From NCBI GenBank assembly GCA_016195505.1, contig JACPZN010000231.1, positions 1-5,593 of the forward strand: a stretch of DNA of 5,593 bases, in the 5' to 3' direction. The notes below the pieces were generated by a model. The model was given only the letters and a program-made list of their open reading frames with translations. It was not told the DNA's origin and made no database searches. The position numbers and the translations under genes were made by a program. This DNA comes from Nitrospirota bacterium (GTDB taxonomy: Bacteria > Nitrospirota > Nitrospiria > Nitrospirales > Nitrospiraceae). Positions 1-5,462 of this stretch are shown here, piece by piece (the stretch's first letter is position 1; every line of letters begins with the position of its first letter).

Positions 1-748
1 GGAGAACTTCGAATTCTCCCTCGCGATCATTGCCTGGCTGCTGCCAGGTTCCTTGCCAGAGACGATCCGAAACCTTTGTGGTGATGAAACGTCCGCCATG
101 TTGTGTGTAGGGGCCGTTGCCGTTTTTGTCCAAGGTGGCCTTGTAACGCTTGTCATCCTCCACTTCGAGAATATCCCACTCTCCGCTGAGGTCTGGTGTC
201 GCCGAGGTCAGCACACTGTTGACGAGATGATGCGGTGCAGCGGCGACAGGCGCTTGAGCGATTGAACCGGCTAAGTGTGCCGATCGAAACGATTCGTGCC
301 AGGACAACAGCACCCATCGGCCTTCACGACGTTCAAGGACACCGGTTTCTCTCAACGGGAGGACGGTGCGTTTCTGTTCCGCCCCGTCGCCGACGTAGCG
401 GATGTAGTCGAGTTCCATCGTAAACCAGGCCAGGTCGCCCTTTGTCCATGTTTTAAGTTCGAGGATCGGAATTTCAAGCTTCTGGACGTTGACGAACTCC
501 TCTTGCATTTCCTTTTCAAAATCCGGCCATCCGACATACTTGCGCCCGCCGACCGAGTAACTCGTGATGTCGGCGTCGTGAGCCATCAGACGGGAAAGGG
601 TCGGCATATCTTTTTCAGCGTTGGCACGAACCATGGAGCGAATAGCCGTTTCGGGATCGGTTGGTTCTGGAAGAATCGCAAATACGGCGGGAGCCATGCC
701 GATGATAAAACACAGGCTCCACAAAGTAATGCGGACAAAACGGATCAT
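1..748 (-). CDS. Secreted NTF2/SnoaL-like protein with extra C-terminal beta-rich domain (partial)
   Basis: Open frame on the minus strand from ATG at 748 to the window edge with no stop; 249 residues are visible and the C-terminus is missing. Residues 1-24 look like a Sec signal peptide (R3 and R6, a hydrophobic core at about 7-18, V-F-A cleavage site at 22-24), so the product is probably periplasmic or secreted. Residues about 30-155 read as an NTF2/SnoaL-like (DUF4440/SnoaL_3-type) cone fold: a helical start, then SYSVGG (63-68), LAWFTMELDY (106-115) and a closing strand pair containing RETGVLERREGRW (133-145) and LSWHES (148-153). After a linker rich in Ala, Pro and His (about 163-175), a second, beta-rich stretch begins at DLSGEWDI (186-193) and continues off the edge. 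In the family this fold serves as a small-molecule binding pocket or as an enzyme; no substrate can be read here. An AAGGAG six bases upstream supports this start; a TTG directly before it is the only close alternative. Coding is certain, function is not. Confidence 0.85.
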   Translation of the reverse strand, partial: MIRFVRITLWSLCFIIGMAPAVFAILPEPTDPETAIRSMVRANAEKDMPTLSRLMAHDADITSYSVGGRKYVGWPDFEKEMQEEFVNVQKLEIPILELKTWTKGDLAWFTMELDYIRYVGDGAEQKRTVLPLRETGVLERREGRWVLLSWHESFRSAHLAGSIAQAPVAAAPHHLVNSVLTSATPDLSGEWDILEVEDDKRYKATLDKNGNGPYTQHGGRFITTKVSDRLWQGTWQQPGNDREGEFEVL

Positions 749-754
749 CAACGA

Positions 755-760
755 CTCCTT
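755..760 (-). promoter_or_regulatory. Ribosome binding site of the NTF2-like gene
   Basis: On the minus strand this reads AAGGAG, a near-perfect Shine-Dalgarno, six bases before the ATG at 748-746. It fixes the start of a gene whose other end lies outside the window. Confidence 0.75.
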
Positions 761-799
761 GTGAGTGAACGCTCAGTGAAGCGAGGACAAAGAGGCTAG

Positions 800-820
800 A
801 AAAAGAGGCTACACGGCCTC
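800..820 (-). terminator. Candidate intrinsic terminator after the PP2C gene
   Basis: Read on the minus strand, GAGGC (820-816), a six-base loop and GCCTC (809-805) form a five-bp GC-rich stem followed directly by five Ts (804-800). It lies 35 bases past the PP2C stop codon and before the next minus-strand gene, the right place to end the nuclease-phosphatase transcript. The stem is short, so termination may be partial. Confidence 0.4.
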
Positions 821-834
821 GTGAGTCTTGTCAA
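806..834 (-). promoter_or_regulatory. Candidate sigma70-type promoter for the NTF2-like gene
   Basis: On the minus strand a perfect TTGACA (834-829) is followed after 17 bases by TAGCCT (811-806), which matches only three of six positions of TATAAT. It sits about 60 bases before the start of the NTF2-like gene. The -10 overlaps the candidate terminator hairpin, so at most one of the two readings may be right, or the site may both end one transcript and start the next. Confidence 0.3.
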
Positions 835-854
835 TAAAGAAGTAGGGAGACGGC

Positions 855-1604
855 CTAGGGGTGTGCGACCACTATGACCGTGACGTTGTCCTCACCGCCG
901 CGATCCAGAGACTCCGCGATCAGGCGGTCGCAGGTCAAGATCGGGTCGTCTTTTGATTTGGTGAAAATATCTCGAATATCGTCATCCTCCAGCATCTTGG
1001 TTAATCCATCTGAACAGAGAAGCAGGAGATCATCTTGCAGTAACGGGTAGGAGGCGACGTCCGGCTTGACCGGTGACGACATTCCCAGGGCGCGAGTGAG
1101 GACATGCCGTTCGGGGTGTGTCCGTGCGGACTTTGCTGTGAGGATGCCGCGCTCGAGGTATTTTTCAACCACCGTGTGATCGCGGGTGAGAGGGGTGAGT
1201 GTGCCGGATCGGAACCGGTACGCACGGCTGTCACCGAGATGGGCCACATGGGCGGTAGAAGCCTGTGGTGGGGGAATCATGAGCAGTACCACGGTGGTTC
1301 CCATCCCCTTCAGCATGGGTTCCAGTTCGGCGCGTTCAAGGATTGTGTCGTGGGCCTGTACGATTAAGTTAGCCAAGAATTCAGTCGGTGCGTTTGGTCC
1401 ATGGTGAAGGAGCTCGGCTGAAAGTTCGGCATGTGCTCTCACAGCGGCGATCGCCGTTTGCGCGGCGACCTCCCCGCCGATATGTCCACCCATCCCATCG
1501 GCGACGGCCCAAAGTCCCAAACGGTCGATCGTGGCAAATGCGTCCTGGTTGGAGGCGCGCACCAAACCGATCTCGCTGCGACCGATACCGACCCAGGCGC
1601 TCAT
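855..1604 (-). CDS. PP2C-family Ser/Thr protein phosphatase
   Basis: A 249-residue protein that is essentially a complete, single-domain PP2C (PPM/Stp1-like) metal-dependent phosphatase; these remove phosphate from Ser/Thr on proteins and often oppose Hanks-type kinases. All the family motifs are visible in order: R16 and NQDA (19-22), ADGMGGH (35-41), GMGTT (100-104), HLGDSRAYR (122-130), LTRDH (139-143), LTRALG (169-174), CSDGL (197-201) and GGEDNVT (236-242). The metal-binding aspartates D21, D36, D198 and D239 are all present, so it should be active. There is no signal peptide or membrane segment, so it acts in the cytoplasm. The frame is open further upstream, but the extra 61 residues there have no PP2C similarity and overlap the nuclease gene; the domain begins right after this ATG. 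The ATG shares ATGA with the stop of the upstream nuclease gene, suggesting translational coupling; no strong Shine-Dalgarno is seen. No cognate kinase is in the window. Confidence 0.95.
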   Translation of the reverse strand: MSAWVGIGRSEIGLVRASNQDAFATIDRLGLWAVADGMGGHIGGEVAAQTAIAAVRAHAELSAELLHHGPNAPTEFLANLIVQAHDTILERAELEPMLKGMGTTVVLLMIPPPQASTAHVAHLGDSRAYRFRSGTLTPLTRDHTVVEKYLERGILTAKSARTHPERHVLTRALGMSSPVKPDVASYPLLQDDLLLLCSDGLTKMLEDDDIRDIFTKSKDDPILTCDRLIAESLDRGGEDNVTVIVVAHP

Positions 1605-2407
1605 CGTGGGAGCGCTGTGTGAATGGGCGTCAGGCTTGAGGAGGGTCCGACTGATGAAGGACCAAAGCGCGACATCATTTCCTTGTAGACGAATGCCGCG
1701 AGCGGAACAAGGTTTTCTGTATCGGCTGCGTTGTAGGCCAGCAGCAAATCCAGCGCCGCGCGATCCCCTCGGTGCCACTGCGACCAAAGTTGGACGGCAT
1801 CCCAGCCGTCAAGACCTCGGAGTGCGGGGTCCCGCTCGATCCCGACCTCCTGCTCGATGTGCTTGAGCCCTCCGCGCAACCCCAGACGGCGTGCAGCAAA
1901 ACAGAGGTCGAAGTGAGGTTTTGGGAGCCGGAGCCTCGGAAATGTTGCACGCAAGTAGGGCACATCGAATCCCGCGCCGAAAAAAGTCACCAGAAGTTTG
2001 CATTGATCGAGCTCTGCCTGCAGCCGGTCCGCCGTCAAGGTTTCTCCTCGAACCAGGCTGGTCGTGCGTCCGTTCCGATGGAGACCGACGACAGTGACTT
2101 CTCCGTCGTGCGGCGACGCGCCCGTCGTTTCGATATCCAGATAGACAGTGCTGGACCGGCAGGTGTCGTAGAACCGCCAATGGTCGCGGCTCTGGAGGCG
2201 CGAGGCAAACACATGCAAATGTCCCGCATCAAATTCGGATTGAGCGAGAGCCAGCTCACGATCGTACCAGGATTTCCGGTCCGGAGAGAGGCCGGCGACG
2301 CAGGGTTGTGTCAAGAAGCTCCGCCAATCGAGCAGGCCTTCCTGCCACCACCGGCGTTCTGTGGCAGGCCCGATGCCTTGAAGAAAGACGAACGTCGAGG
2401 TCAACAT
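1601..2407 (-). CDS. YprB-like ribonuclease H-fold exonuclease (RNase_H_2 type)
   Basis: A 268-residue protein matching the YprB/RNase_H_2 (PF13482-type) group of DnaQ-like 3'-5' exonucleases. Residues about 5-30 hold a helix-hairpin-helix-like stretch centred on LQGIGPATERRW (9-20), a likely nucleic acid contact. The nuclease domain starts at about 86: YLDIETTG (89-96) gives D91 and E93, FFGAGFDVPYL (142-152) gives D148, and YNAADTENL (225-233) gives Y225 and D229, together a DEDDy-type active site; FDL (166-168) adds a conserved Asp. Substrate (DNA or RNA) cannot be read from the sequence. The last 20 or so residues are Ser/Pro rich and look unstructured. I chose ATG at 2407 because homologous proteins as I know them begin just before this TFVFL-GIG segment. 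A GTG at 2434 would add nine residues (MKSRLQSLK) and also lacks a Shine-Dalgarno. Its stop overlaps the PP2C start by ATGA. Confidence 0.88.
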   Translation of the reverse strand: MLTSTFVFLQGIGPATERRWWQEGLLDWRSFLTQPCVAGLSPDRKSWYDRELALAQSEFDAGHLHVFASRLQSRDHWRFYDTCRSSTVYLDIETTGASPHDGEVTVVGLHRNGRTTSLVRGETLTADRLQAELDQCKLLVTFFGAGFDVPYLRATFPRLRLPKPHFDLCFAARRLGLRGGLKHIEQEVGIERDPALRGLDGWDAVQLWSQWHRGDRAALDLLLAYNAADTENLVPLAAFVYKEMMSRFGPSSVGPSSSLTPIHTALPR

Positions 2408-2415
2408 TTTCAGGG

Positions 2416-2445
2416 ATTGTAGTCTTGATTTCACATAGGAGACAA
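2416..2445 (-). promoter_or_regulatory. Candidate promoter of the nuclease-phosphatase operon
   Basis: On the minus strand TTGTCT (2445-2440) is followed after 18 bases by TACAAT (2421-2416), matching consensus at four and five of six positions. The -10 box ends eight bases before the ATG at 2407, so transcription would begin at or within a base or two of the start codon, giving a leaderless or nearly leaderless mRNA. That would explain why no Shine-Dalgarno is found. Confidence 0.4.
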
Positions 2446-2453
2446 GCTAGAGT
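2425..2453 (+). promoter_or_regulatory. Candidate promoter of the plus-strand operon
   Basis: TTGATT (2425-2430), a 17-base spacer and TAGAGT (2448-2453) match sigma70 consensus at four of six positions each. It would give a leader of about 54 bases before the cyclophilin-like gene. It overlaps the minus-strand promoter candidate, so the two would compete for polymerase. Match quality is modest. Confidence 0.3.
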
Positions 2454-2513
2454 TCGCACAGGTTCGAATAGGCTGTTCGATGGACGGTTTCCGGCAAGAA
2501 TTTGCACCGACGC

Positions 2514-2897
2514 ATGACCGAACCGGCGAAGCGCATCCGTATCACAGTGGGCGCAGTTCAACTTGAAGCGGAACTCAAGCGTACAAAAACTGCGGACGAA
2601 GTGTATGCGGCGCTCCCAGTCCAAGCTCCGATCAACGCGTGGGGCGAGGAGTTCTACTTCAAGATTCCCGGAGTCAAAGATTATCGGGAAACTGCGACGA
2701 GCCAGGTCAAGATCGGCGACGTCGCTTACTGGGGAGCGGGACAGGTCTTGGCGATCTTTTTCGGCCGCACACCGATGAGCATGGGGGCCGATCCGGTTCC
2801 GGCTGATCGTGTGAATGTAATCGGAAGGATCGTCGGGGACGCGACGCAATTACGCCGTGTGATGGAGGCGCCTACCATCCGAGTCGAGCGAGGATAA
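2514..2897 (+). CDS. Bacterial cyclophilin-like fold protein (PF04126 / TM1367-like)
   Basis: A 127-residue soluble protein matching the small cyclophilin-like family (PF04126, COG2164; structural prototype TM1367 of Thermotoga). Hallmarks visible: IRITVGAVQLEAEL near the N-terminus (8-21), TADEVYAALP (26-35), WGEEFYF (43-49), GDVAYW (68-73), IFFGRTPMSMG (81-91) and VNVIGRI (100-106). The length is that of a complete family member. The fold resembles cyclophilin, but family members are not established peptidyl-prolyl isomerases and their ligand is unknown, so I assign no activity. No signal peptide, hence cytoplasmic. The ATG at 2514 starts just before the first strand; an in-frame TTG at 2502 would add four residues, and neither has a clear Shine-Dalgarno. 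It is the first gene of the plus-strand run and ends five bases before the first DUF507 gene. Confidence 0.88.
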   Translation: MTEPAKRIRITVGAVQLEAELKRTKTADEVYAALPVQAPINAWGEEFYFKIPGVKDYRETATSQVKIGDVAYWGAGQVLAIFFGRTPMSMGADPVPADRVNVIGRIVGDATQLRRVMEAPTIRVERG

Positions 2898-2902
2898 GTG
2901 CG

Positions 2903-3184
2903 ATGCGCCTCTCAAAAGACCGTGTGCGGCACATGGCGGAGAGCCTGGCGGGACGCCTTCAGCGGGAGGGGTATATTCAGTTGGTTGGGGACTATAAGGC
3001 GTTTATCGATGCGCTGGATCATGCCATGACGGATGAGTTGTCCATAGAAGATCGCCTGAATGCGGAAGTGCGGCACATGCTCAAGGTCTATGAAAAACAG
3101 CTTGAGCAGGGACAGGTCGATTATCAAAAAATGTTTCAGATGATAAAGCAGAAGCTGGTCCGTGAGCGGGGGATCATTCTGTGA
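2903..3184 (+). CDS. DUF507 family protein, first copy
   Basis: A 93-residue, highly charged, mostly helical protein of the DUF507 family (PF04368), typical length about 90-100. Family features seen: the start MRLSKDRVRHMAESL (1-15), a central YKAFIDALDHAMTDELSIEDRLNAEV (31-56, with the conserved D-E-L), then LEQGQVDYQKMF (67-78) and a basic end KLVRERGIIL (84-93). There is no signal peptide or membrane segment. Function is unknown for the family. An AGGA at 2891-2894, eight bases before the ATG and inside the end of the preceding gene, serves as ribosome binding site; the five-base gap to the cyclophilin-like gene indicates co-transcription. It is paralogous to the next gene. Confidence 0.92.
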   Translation: MRLSKDRVRHMAESLAGRLQREGYIQLVGDYKAFIDALDHAMTDELSIEDRLNAEVRHMLKVYEKQLEQGQVDYQKMFQMIKQKLVRERGIIL

Positions 3185-3194
3185 GATGTAGCGA

Positions 3195-3248
3195 GTGACA
3201 CGTGACGAGGATTCAGAGAAAGTCACCATCCAACCGGTCACTTGTCAC
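3195..3248. repeat. Imperfect inverted repeat of GTGAC units between the DUF507 genes
   Basis: The arm at 3195-3206 (GTGACACGTGAC) and the arm at 3237-3248 (GTCACTTGTCAC) are reverse complements at 11 of 12 positions, separated by 30 bases. A further GTCACC at 3222-3227 could pair with the first arm instead, giving alternative hairpins. It fills most of the 80-base gap in an otherwise tight operon. It could be a remnant of a dispersed intergenic repeat, an RNA processing or attenuation hairpin, or a protein-binding site. No T-tract follows, so it is not a classical terminator. Confidence 0.5.
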
Positions 3249-3264
3249 CCGTTAGGGTATTGGC

Positions 3265-3540
3265 ATGATAAGCGAAGACAAGGTCAGCCACCTGTCCCAT
3301 GTCATCCTCGCTGCGGTCAAGAGCAACAAGGCTGTGAAGGTAAACAGCGACGAAGAGCGAGTCTTGAAAGAGATCAAACGCGTGCTCGCGGATGAATTGG
3401 CGCAGGAAGAGGAGATCAATCGGAAGGTCAAGGCCAAGTTAGCCTCCTATTCCCGAGGTATTATTGAGGGCAGTGCGGAATGGGAGGTGCTCTATCGGAA
3501 GACATTTGAAGAAGAGATGCGAAAACATGCTAAGGTATAG
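3265..3540 (+). CDS. DUF507 family protein, second copy
   Basis: A 91-residue paralogue of the preceding gene. It aligns end to end without large gaps: ISEDKVSHLSHVIL (2-15) against the LSKDRVRHMAESL of copy one, then VLKEIKRVLADELAQEEEIN (33-52) against the central helix, and EGSAEWEVLYRKTFEEEM (68-85) against its C-terminal part. Only a minority of residues are identical, so the duplication is old or the two were always distinct subfamilies that may work together, for example as a heteromer (inference). It is very rich in Lys and Glu, soluble and predicted helical. An AGGG (3254-3257) seven bases before the ATG supports the start. The gene ends 25 bases before the lipoprotein ATG. Confidence 0.9.
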   Translation: MISEDKVSHLSHVILAAVKSNKAVKVNSDEERVLKEIKRVLADELAQEEEINRKVKAKLASYSRGIIEGSAEWEVLYRKTFEEEMRKHAKV

Positions 3541-3555
3541 GCGCGGTGAGGCGAT

Positions 3556-3560
3556 GGGAG
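3556..3560 (+). promoter_or_regulatory. Ribosome binding site of the TPR lipoprotein gene
   Basis: GGGAG five bases before the ATG at 3566. It favours that start over the in-frame ATG at 3554 and over the longer frame that begins inside the second DUF507 gene. Confidence 0.55.
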
Positions 3561-3565
3561 AGACC

Positions 3566-4012
3566 ATGAAACACGTCGCGATTCTTGCTGTCATCCTGGT
3601 GCTCACGGGAATGACGGCCTGTTCGTCAAGGCCGAAGCCGAAGCCGCTCGTTCCGCTTGCGCTCATTAATGGGAGTGTGAAGCCCCAGGCGATTACTTTG
3701 ACGGAGCAAGGGACTCAGGCATATCAGACCAAACAATTTGAAGTCGCCAAACAATACTTTGAACAAGCGATGACGGCAGCGCCTGACTCAGGGCAGGCGC
3801 ACTATAACTACGCCCTGGCCCTCAATGCGCTCGGTGATTCGGAAGTCGCACGGCAGCACTTCCTCGATGCGGCCAATCTGGCGCCGGGGGACAAGATCAT
3901 CTGGGATTCACCGGCGTTGTTTCAGTATGGTGATGTAAGTACCCAGAAGCGCACCAAAGACCGCCCCTACGGGACCCAACGTCCGACCTTCGGCAATATG
4001 CCACGTCAGTGA
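3566..4012 (+). CDS. TPR-containing lipoprotein
   Basis: A 148-residue small lipoprotein. Residues 1-18 form a lipoprotein signal (MKH, a hydrophobic core VAILAVILVLTG, then the lipobox M-T-A-C with C19 as the lipid-carrying residue); a Lys-Pro tract follows (23-27). Two tetratricopeptide repeats occupy about 43-75 (TEQGTQAYQTKQFEVAKQYF at 46-65) and 76-109 (AHYNYALALNALGDSEVARQ at 78-97, ending in AANLAPGD). TPRs bind protein partners, so this is likely an envelope scaffold or adaptor; it has no catalytic domain. The tail from about 110 is polar and Pro/Arg/Gln rich. The lipobox has Met rather than Leu at -3, which is tolerated. The start was chosen for signal peptide shape and ribosome binding site; ATG at 3554 would add four residues (MGET). 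It lies 25 bases after the second DUF507 gene and 13 bases before bcp, so probably in the same operon. Confidence 0.9.
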   Translation: MKHVAILAVILVLTGMTACSSRPKPKPLVPLALINGSVKPQAITLTEQGTQAYQTKQFEVAKQYFEQAMTAAPDSGQAHYNYALALNALGDSEVARQHFLDAANLAPGDKIIWDSPALFQYGDVSTQKRTKDRPYGTQRPTFGNMPRQ

Positions 4013-4025
4013 TAAGGATACACCT

Positions 4026-4493
4026 ATGGCCAAAGAACTCGCAGTTGGGGACAAGGCGCCGGAACTCTCGATTCCGGACCAGCATGGTAAAACGGTCACG
4101 TTGAAGAGTTTCAAAGGCAAGCAGATCGTGCTGTACTTCTATCCGAAAGACGATACGCCCGGTTGCACAAAAGAGTCCTGCGACTTTCGCGACGTGGAAT
4201 CGCAGATCCTGCGCGCGGGAGCTGTAATCGTAGGGGTGAGCCTGGACGGCATGGAATCCCATCAAAAGTTCATCAAGAAGTTCGGACTGCCGTTTTCGCT
4301 GCTCAGTGATGAGGATGCCGCGATCTCACAGGCCTATGGTGTGTACAAAGAGAAGAATATGTATGGCAGAAAGTATTGGGGCATTGAGCGTAGTACGTTC
4401 GTCATCGATACAGAGGGGAAACTCAAAGCGATTTTTCGGCAAGTTAAGGTCGATGGGCATGCAGATGAAGTGTTAACGGCGTTGAAAGCCTAG
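4026..4493 (+). CDS. bcp: Thioredoxin-dependent thiol peroxidase (Bcp/PrxQ peroxiredoxin)
   Basis: A 155-residue, full-length peroxiredoxin of the Bcp/PrxQ subfamily, which reduces hydrogen peroxide and alkyl or lipid hydroperoxides using electrons from thioredoxin. The active site reads YFYPKDDTPGCTKESC (37-52): T44 and C47 are the catalytic Thr and peroxidatic Cys, and C52, five residues on, is the resolving Cys of the two-Cys type; the conserved Arg is R122 in ERSTFVID (121-128). The start LAVGDKAPELSIPDQHG (5-21) and SLLSDEDAAISQAYGVY (91-107) are also typical. No signal peptide, so cytoplasmic. AAGGA (4014-4018) seven bases before the ATG is a good ribosome binding site. The preceding gene ends 13 bases upstream. 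Confidence 0.97.
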   Translation: MAKELAVGDKAPELSIPDQHGKTVTLKSFKGKQIVLYFYPKDDTPGCTKESCDFRDVESQILRAGAVIVGVSLDGMESHQKFIKKFGLPFSLLSDEDAAISQAYGVYKEKNMYGRKYWGIERSTFVIDTEGKLKAIFRQVKVDGHADEVLTALKA

Positions 4494-4538
4494 TACCGAT
4501 TGACGCGCCTCTTTTCTCCCGGAACGGCTGTACGGCCA

Positions 4539-5402
4539 ATGACCACCATCCTCCGCAGAGCCTGGCTTTTCTCTTTCTTCATCATTATTTCAGCACCGGC
4601 GGGCATACCTGGGGCAGCAGACAAGAATTCTGCAATGCTCTTTGTCGCCGATGCCCTCACGTCCCCCAATCAAGTTGCGAGGATTGAAGCCAGACTGGCC
4701 ACCAAAGGCCTGTTGATGAATGCGGGGCTTGGGGGAGAGCCGCTCGAACTGGTCGCAGAGGGCAAAGTCGTCGCCACAGCCATGACCGGTGGAGATGGCA
4801 AGGCGGTTTTCTCATACACACCGAAGGCGCAAGGTGTGACTCCTATTCAAGTCCGAGTCGGCAGCAGCCCACGAGTCACTCCGACGGAAGGTCAGGCGAA
4901 TCTCGCGGTCTGGGAACGGCGCAATTCCATTCTGGCGATTGAAATGGCTGCGTTGATCGATGAACCGTCCTCGCCTGGTCCGATACCCGCCATCGGTCTC
5001 ACGTTTGAATCGGAGCGAAAGCCGATGCCAGATGCGGCGGAGGAACTCGGCAAGCTCACGCAGTTCTATTACCGGGTCATCTATATCGTGGCATCGCCGG
5101 TCGGGGCGGATGGACTTCACGTTAATATGCAGACGAGAGAATGGTTAAAGGCTCACAAGTTCCCGACCGGCTACGTGCTGGTCCTTCAGCCTGGCGAGAA
5201 CGCATTGGGAGCGAAGATCGACGAGTTTCATGCCGCGGGATGGAAGACGATCAAGATCGGGATTGGCCGTACGAAGGCCTTCGCCGAAGTCTTTCTGCAG
5301 CGTCGTCTGGAGGCCGTGATCGTGCCCGAACCGGCTAAAGCCGGAGTTCCGCGCAAGGCAAAAGTGGCGAAAGCATGGAAGGATGTGAGAAAGAAGTTGT
5401 AG
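4539..5402 (+). CDS. Secreted Ig-like plus degenerate HAD/lipin-like (LNS2-like) domain protein
   Basis: A 287-residue exported protein. Residues 1-27 form a Sec signal peptide (two Arg at 6-7, core WLFSFFIIISAPAG, cleavage near G-A-A at 25-27). About 30-126 read as an Ig-like or transthyretin-like beta-sandwich, with GGEPLELVAEGKVVATAM (65-82) followed by GGDGKAVFSYTPKAQG (84-99). About 130-265 resemble the lipin/LNS2-type HAD fold: FYYRVIYIVASP (176-187) would hold motif II, REWLKAHKFPTGYVLV (200-215) is the typical following helix, K226 in AKIDEF is the motif III Lys, and WKTIKIGIGRTKAFAEVF (235-252) matches the closing Rossmann strand. Where motif I (DxDxT) should stand, at ILAIEMAALID (131-141), I see E135 and A137, so both catalytic Asp are replaced. 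It is thus probably not a working phosphatase. The tail is very basic. ATG at 4539 was chosen because the signal peptide starts there; a TTG at 4500 would add 13 residues. It lies 45 bases after bcp. Confidence 0.82.
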   Translation: MTTILRRAWLFSFFIIISAPAGIPGAADKNSAMLFVADALTSPNQVARIEARLATKGLLMNAGLGGEPLELVAEGKVVATAMTGGDGKAVFSYTPKAQGVTPIQVRVGSSPRVTPTEGQANLAVWERRNSILAIEMAALIDEPSSPGPIPAIGLTFESERKPMPDAAEELGKLTQFYYRVIYIVASPVGADGLHVNMQTREWLKAHKFPTGYVLVLQPGENALGAKIDEFHAAGWKTIKIGIGRTKAFAEVFLQRRLEAVIVPEPAKAGVPRKAKVAKAWKDVRKKL

Positions 5403-5462
5403 GGCTGTCGGTATTCTTGTCCGTTATGAAATTGTTCCGTCTTCCTTTTCCCACCTCAGACC

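Noticed and set aside
275..799. 174-residue open frame on the plus strand
   Set aside because: It is antisense to the NTF2-like gene, whose signal peptide, ribosome binding site and fold motifs are clear; the plus-strand product shows none.
1605..1787. Upstream extension of the PP2C frame by 61 residues
   Set aside because: It overlaps the nuclease gene, has no PP2C-like sequence, and the domain starts exactly at the ATG that overlaps the nuclease stop.
1772..2422. 216-residue open frame on the plus strand
   Set aside because: It lies wholly opposite the nuclease gene, which carries clear family motifs; the protein looks random and has no recognisable domain.
2452..2479. Three GTTCG units (2452, 2462, 2475) in the divergent region
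   Set aside because: The unit is only five bases long and the spacing is uneven (10 and 13 bases), so chance is a sufficient explanation in GC-rich DNA.
2256..2849. 197-residue open frame on the minus strand across the divergent region
   Set aside because: It spans the intergenic promoter region and runs antisense to the cyclophilin-like gene and into the nuclease gene in another frame; composition is that of a shadow frame.
3464..3565. Longer N-terminus of the TPR lipoprotein beginning inside the second DUF507 gene
   Set aside because: It would place 34 mostly charged residues ahead of a clean lipoprotein signal peptide and overlap the DUF507 gene; the GGGAG before 3566 supports the short form.
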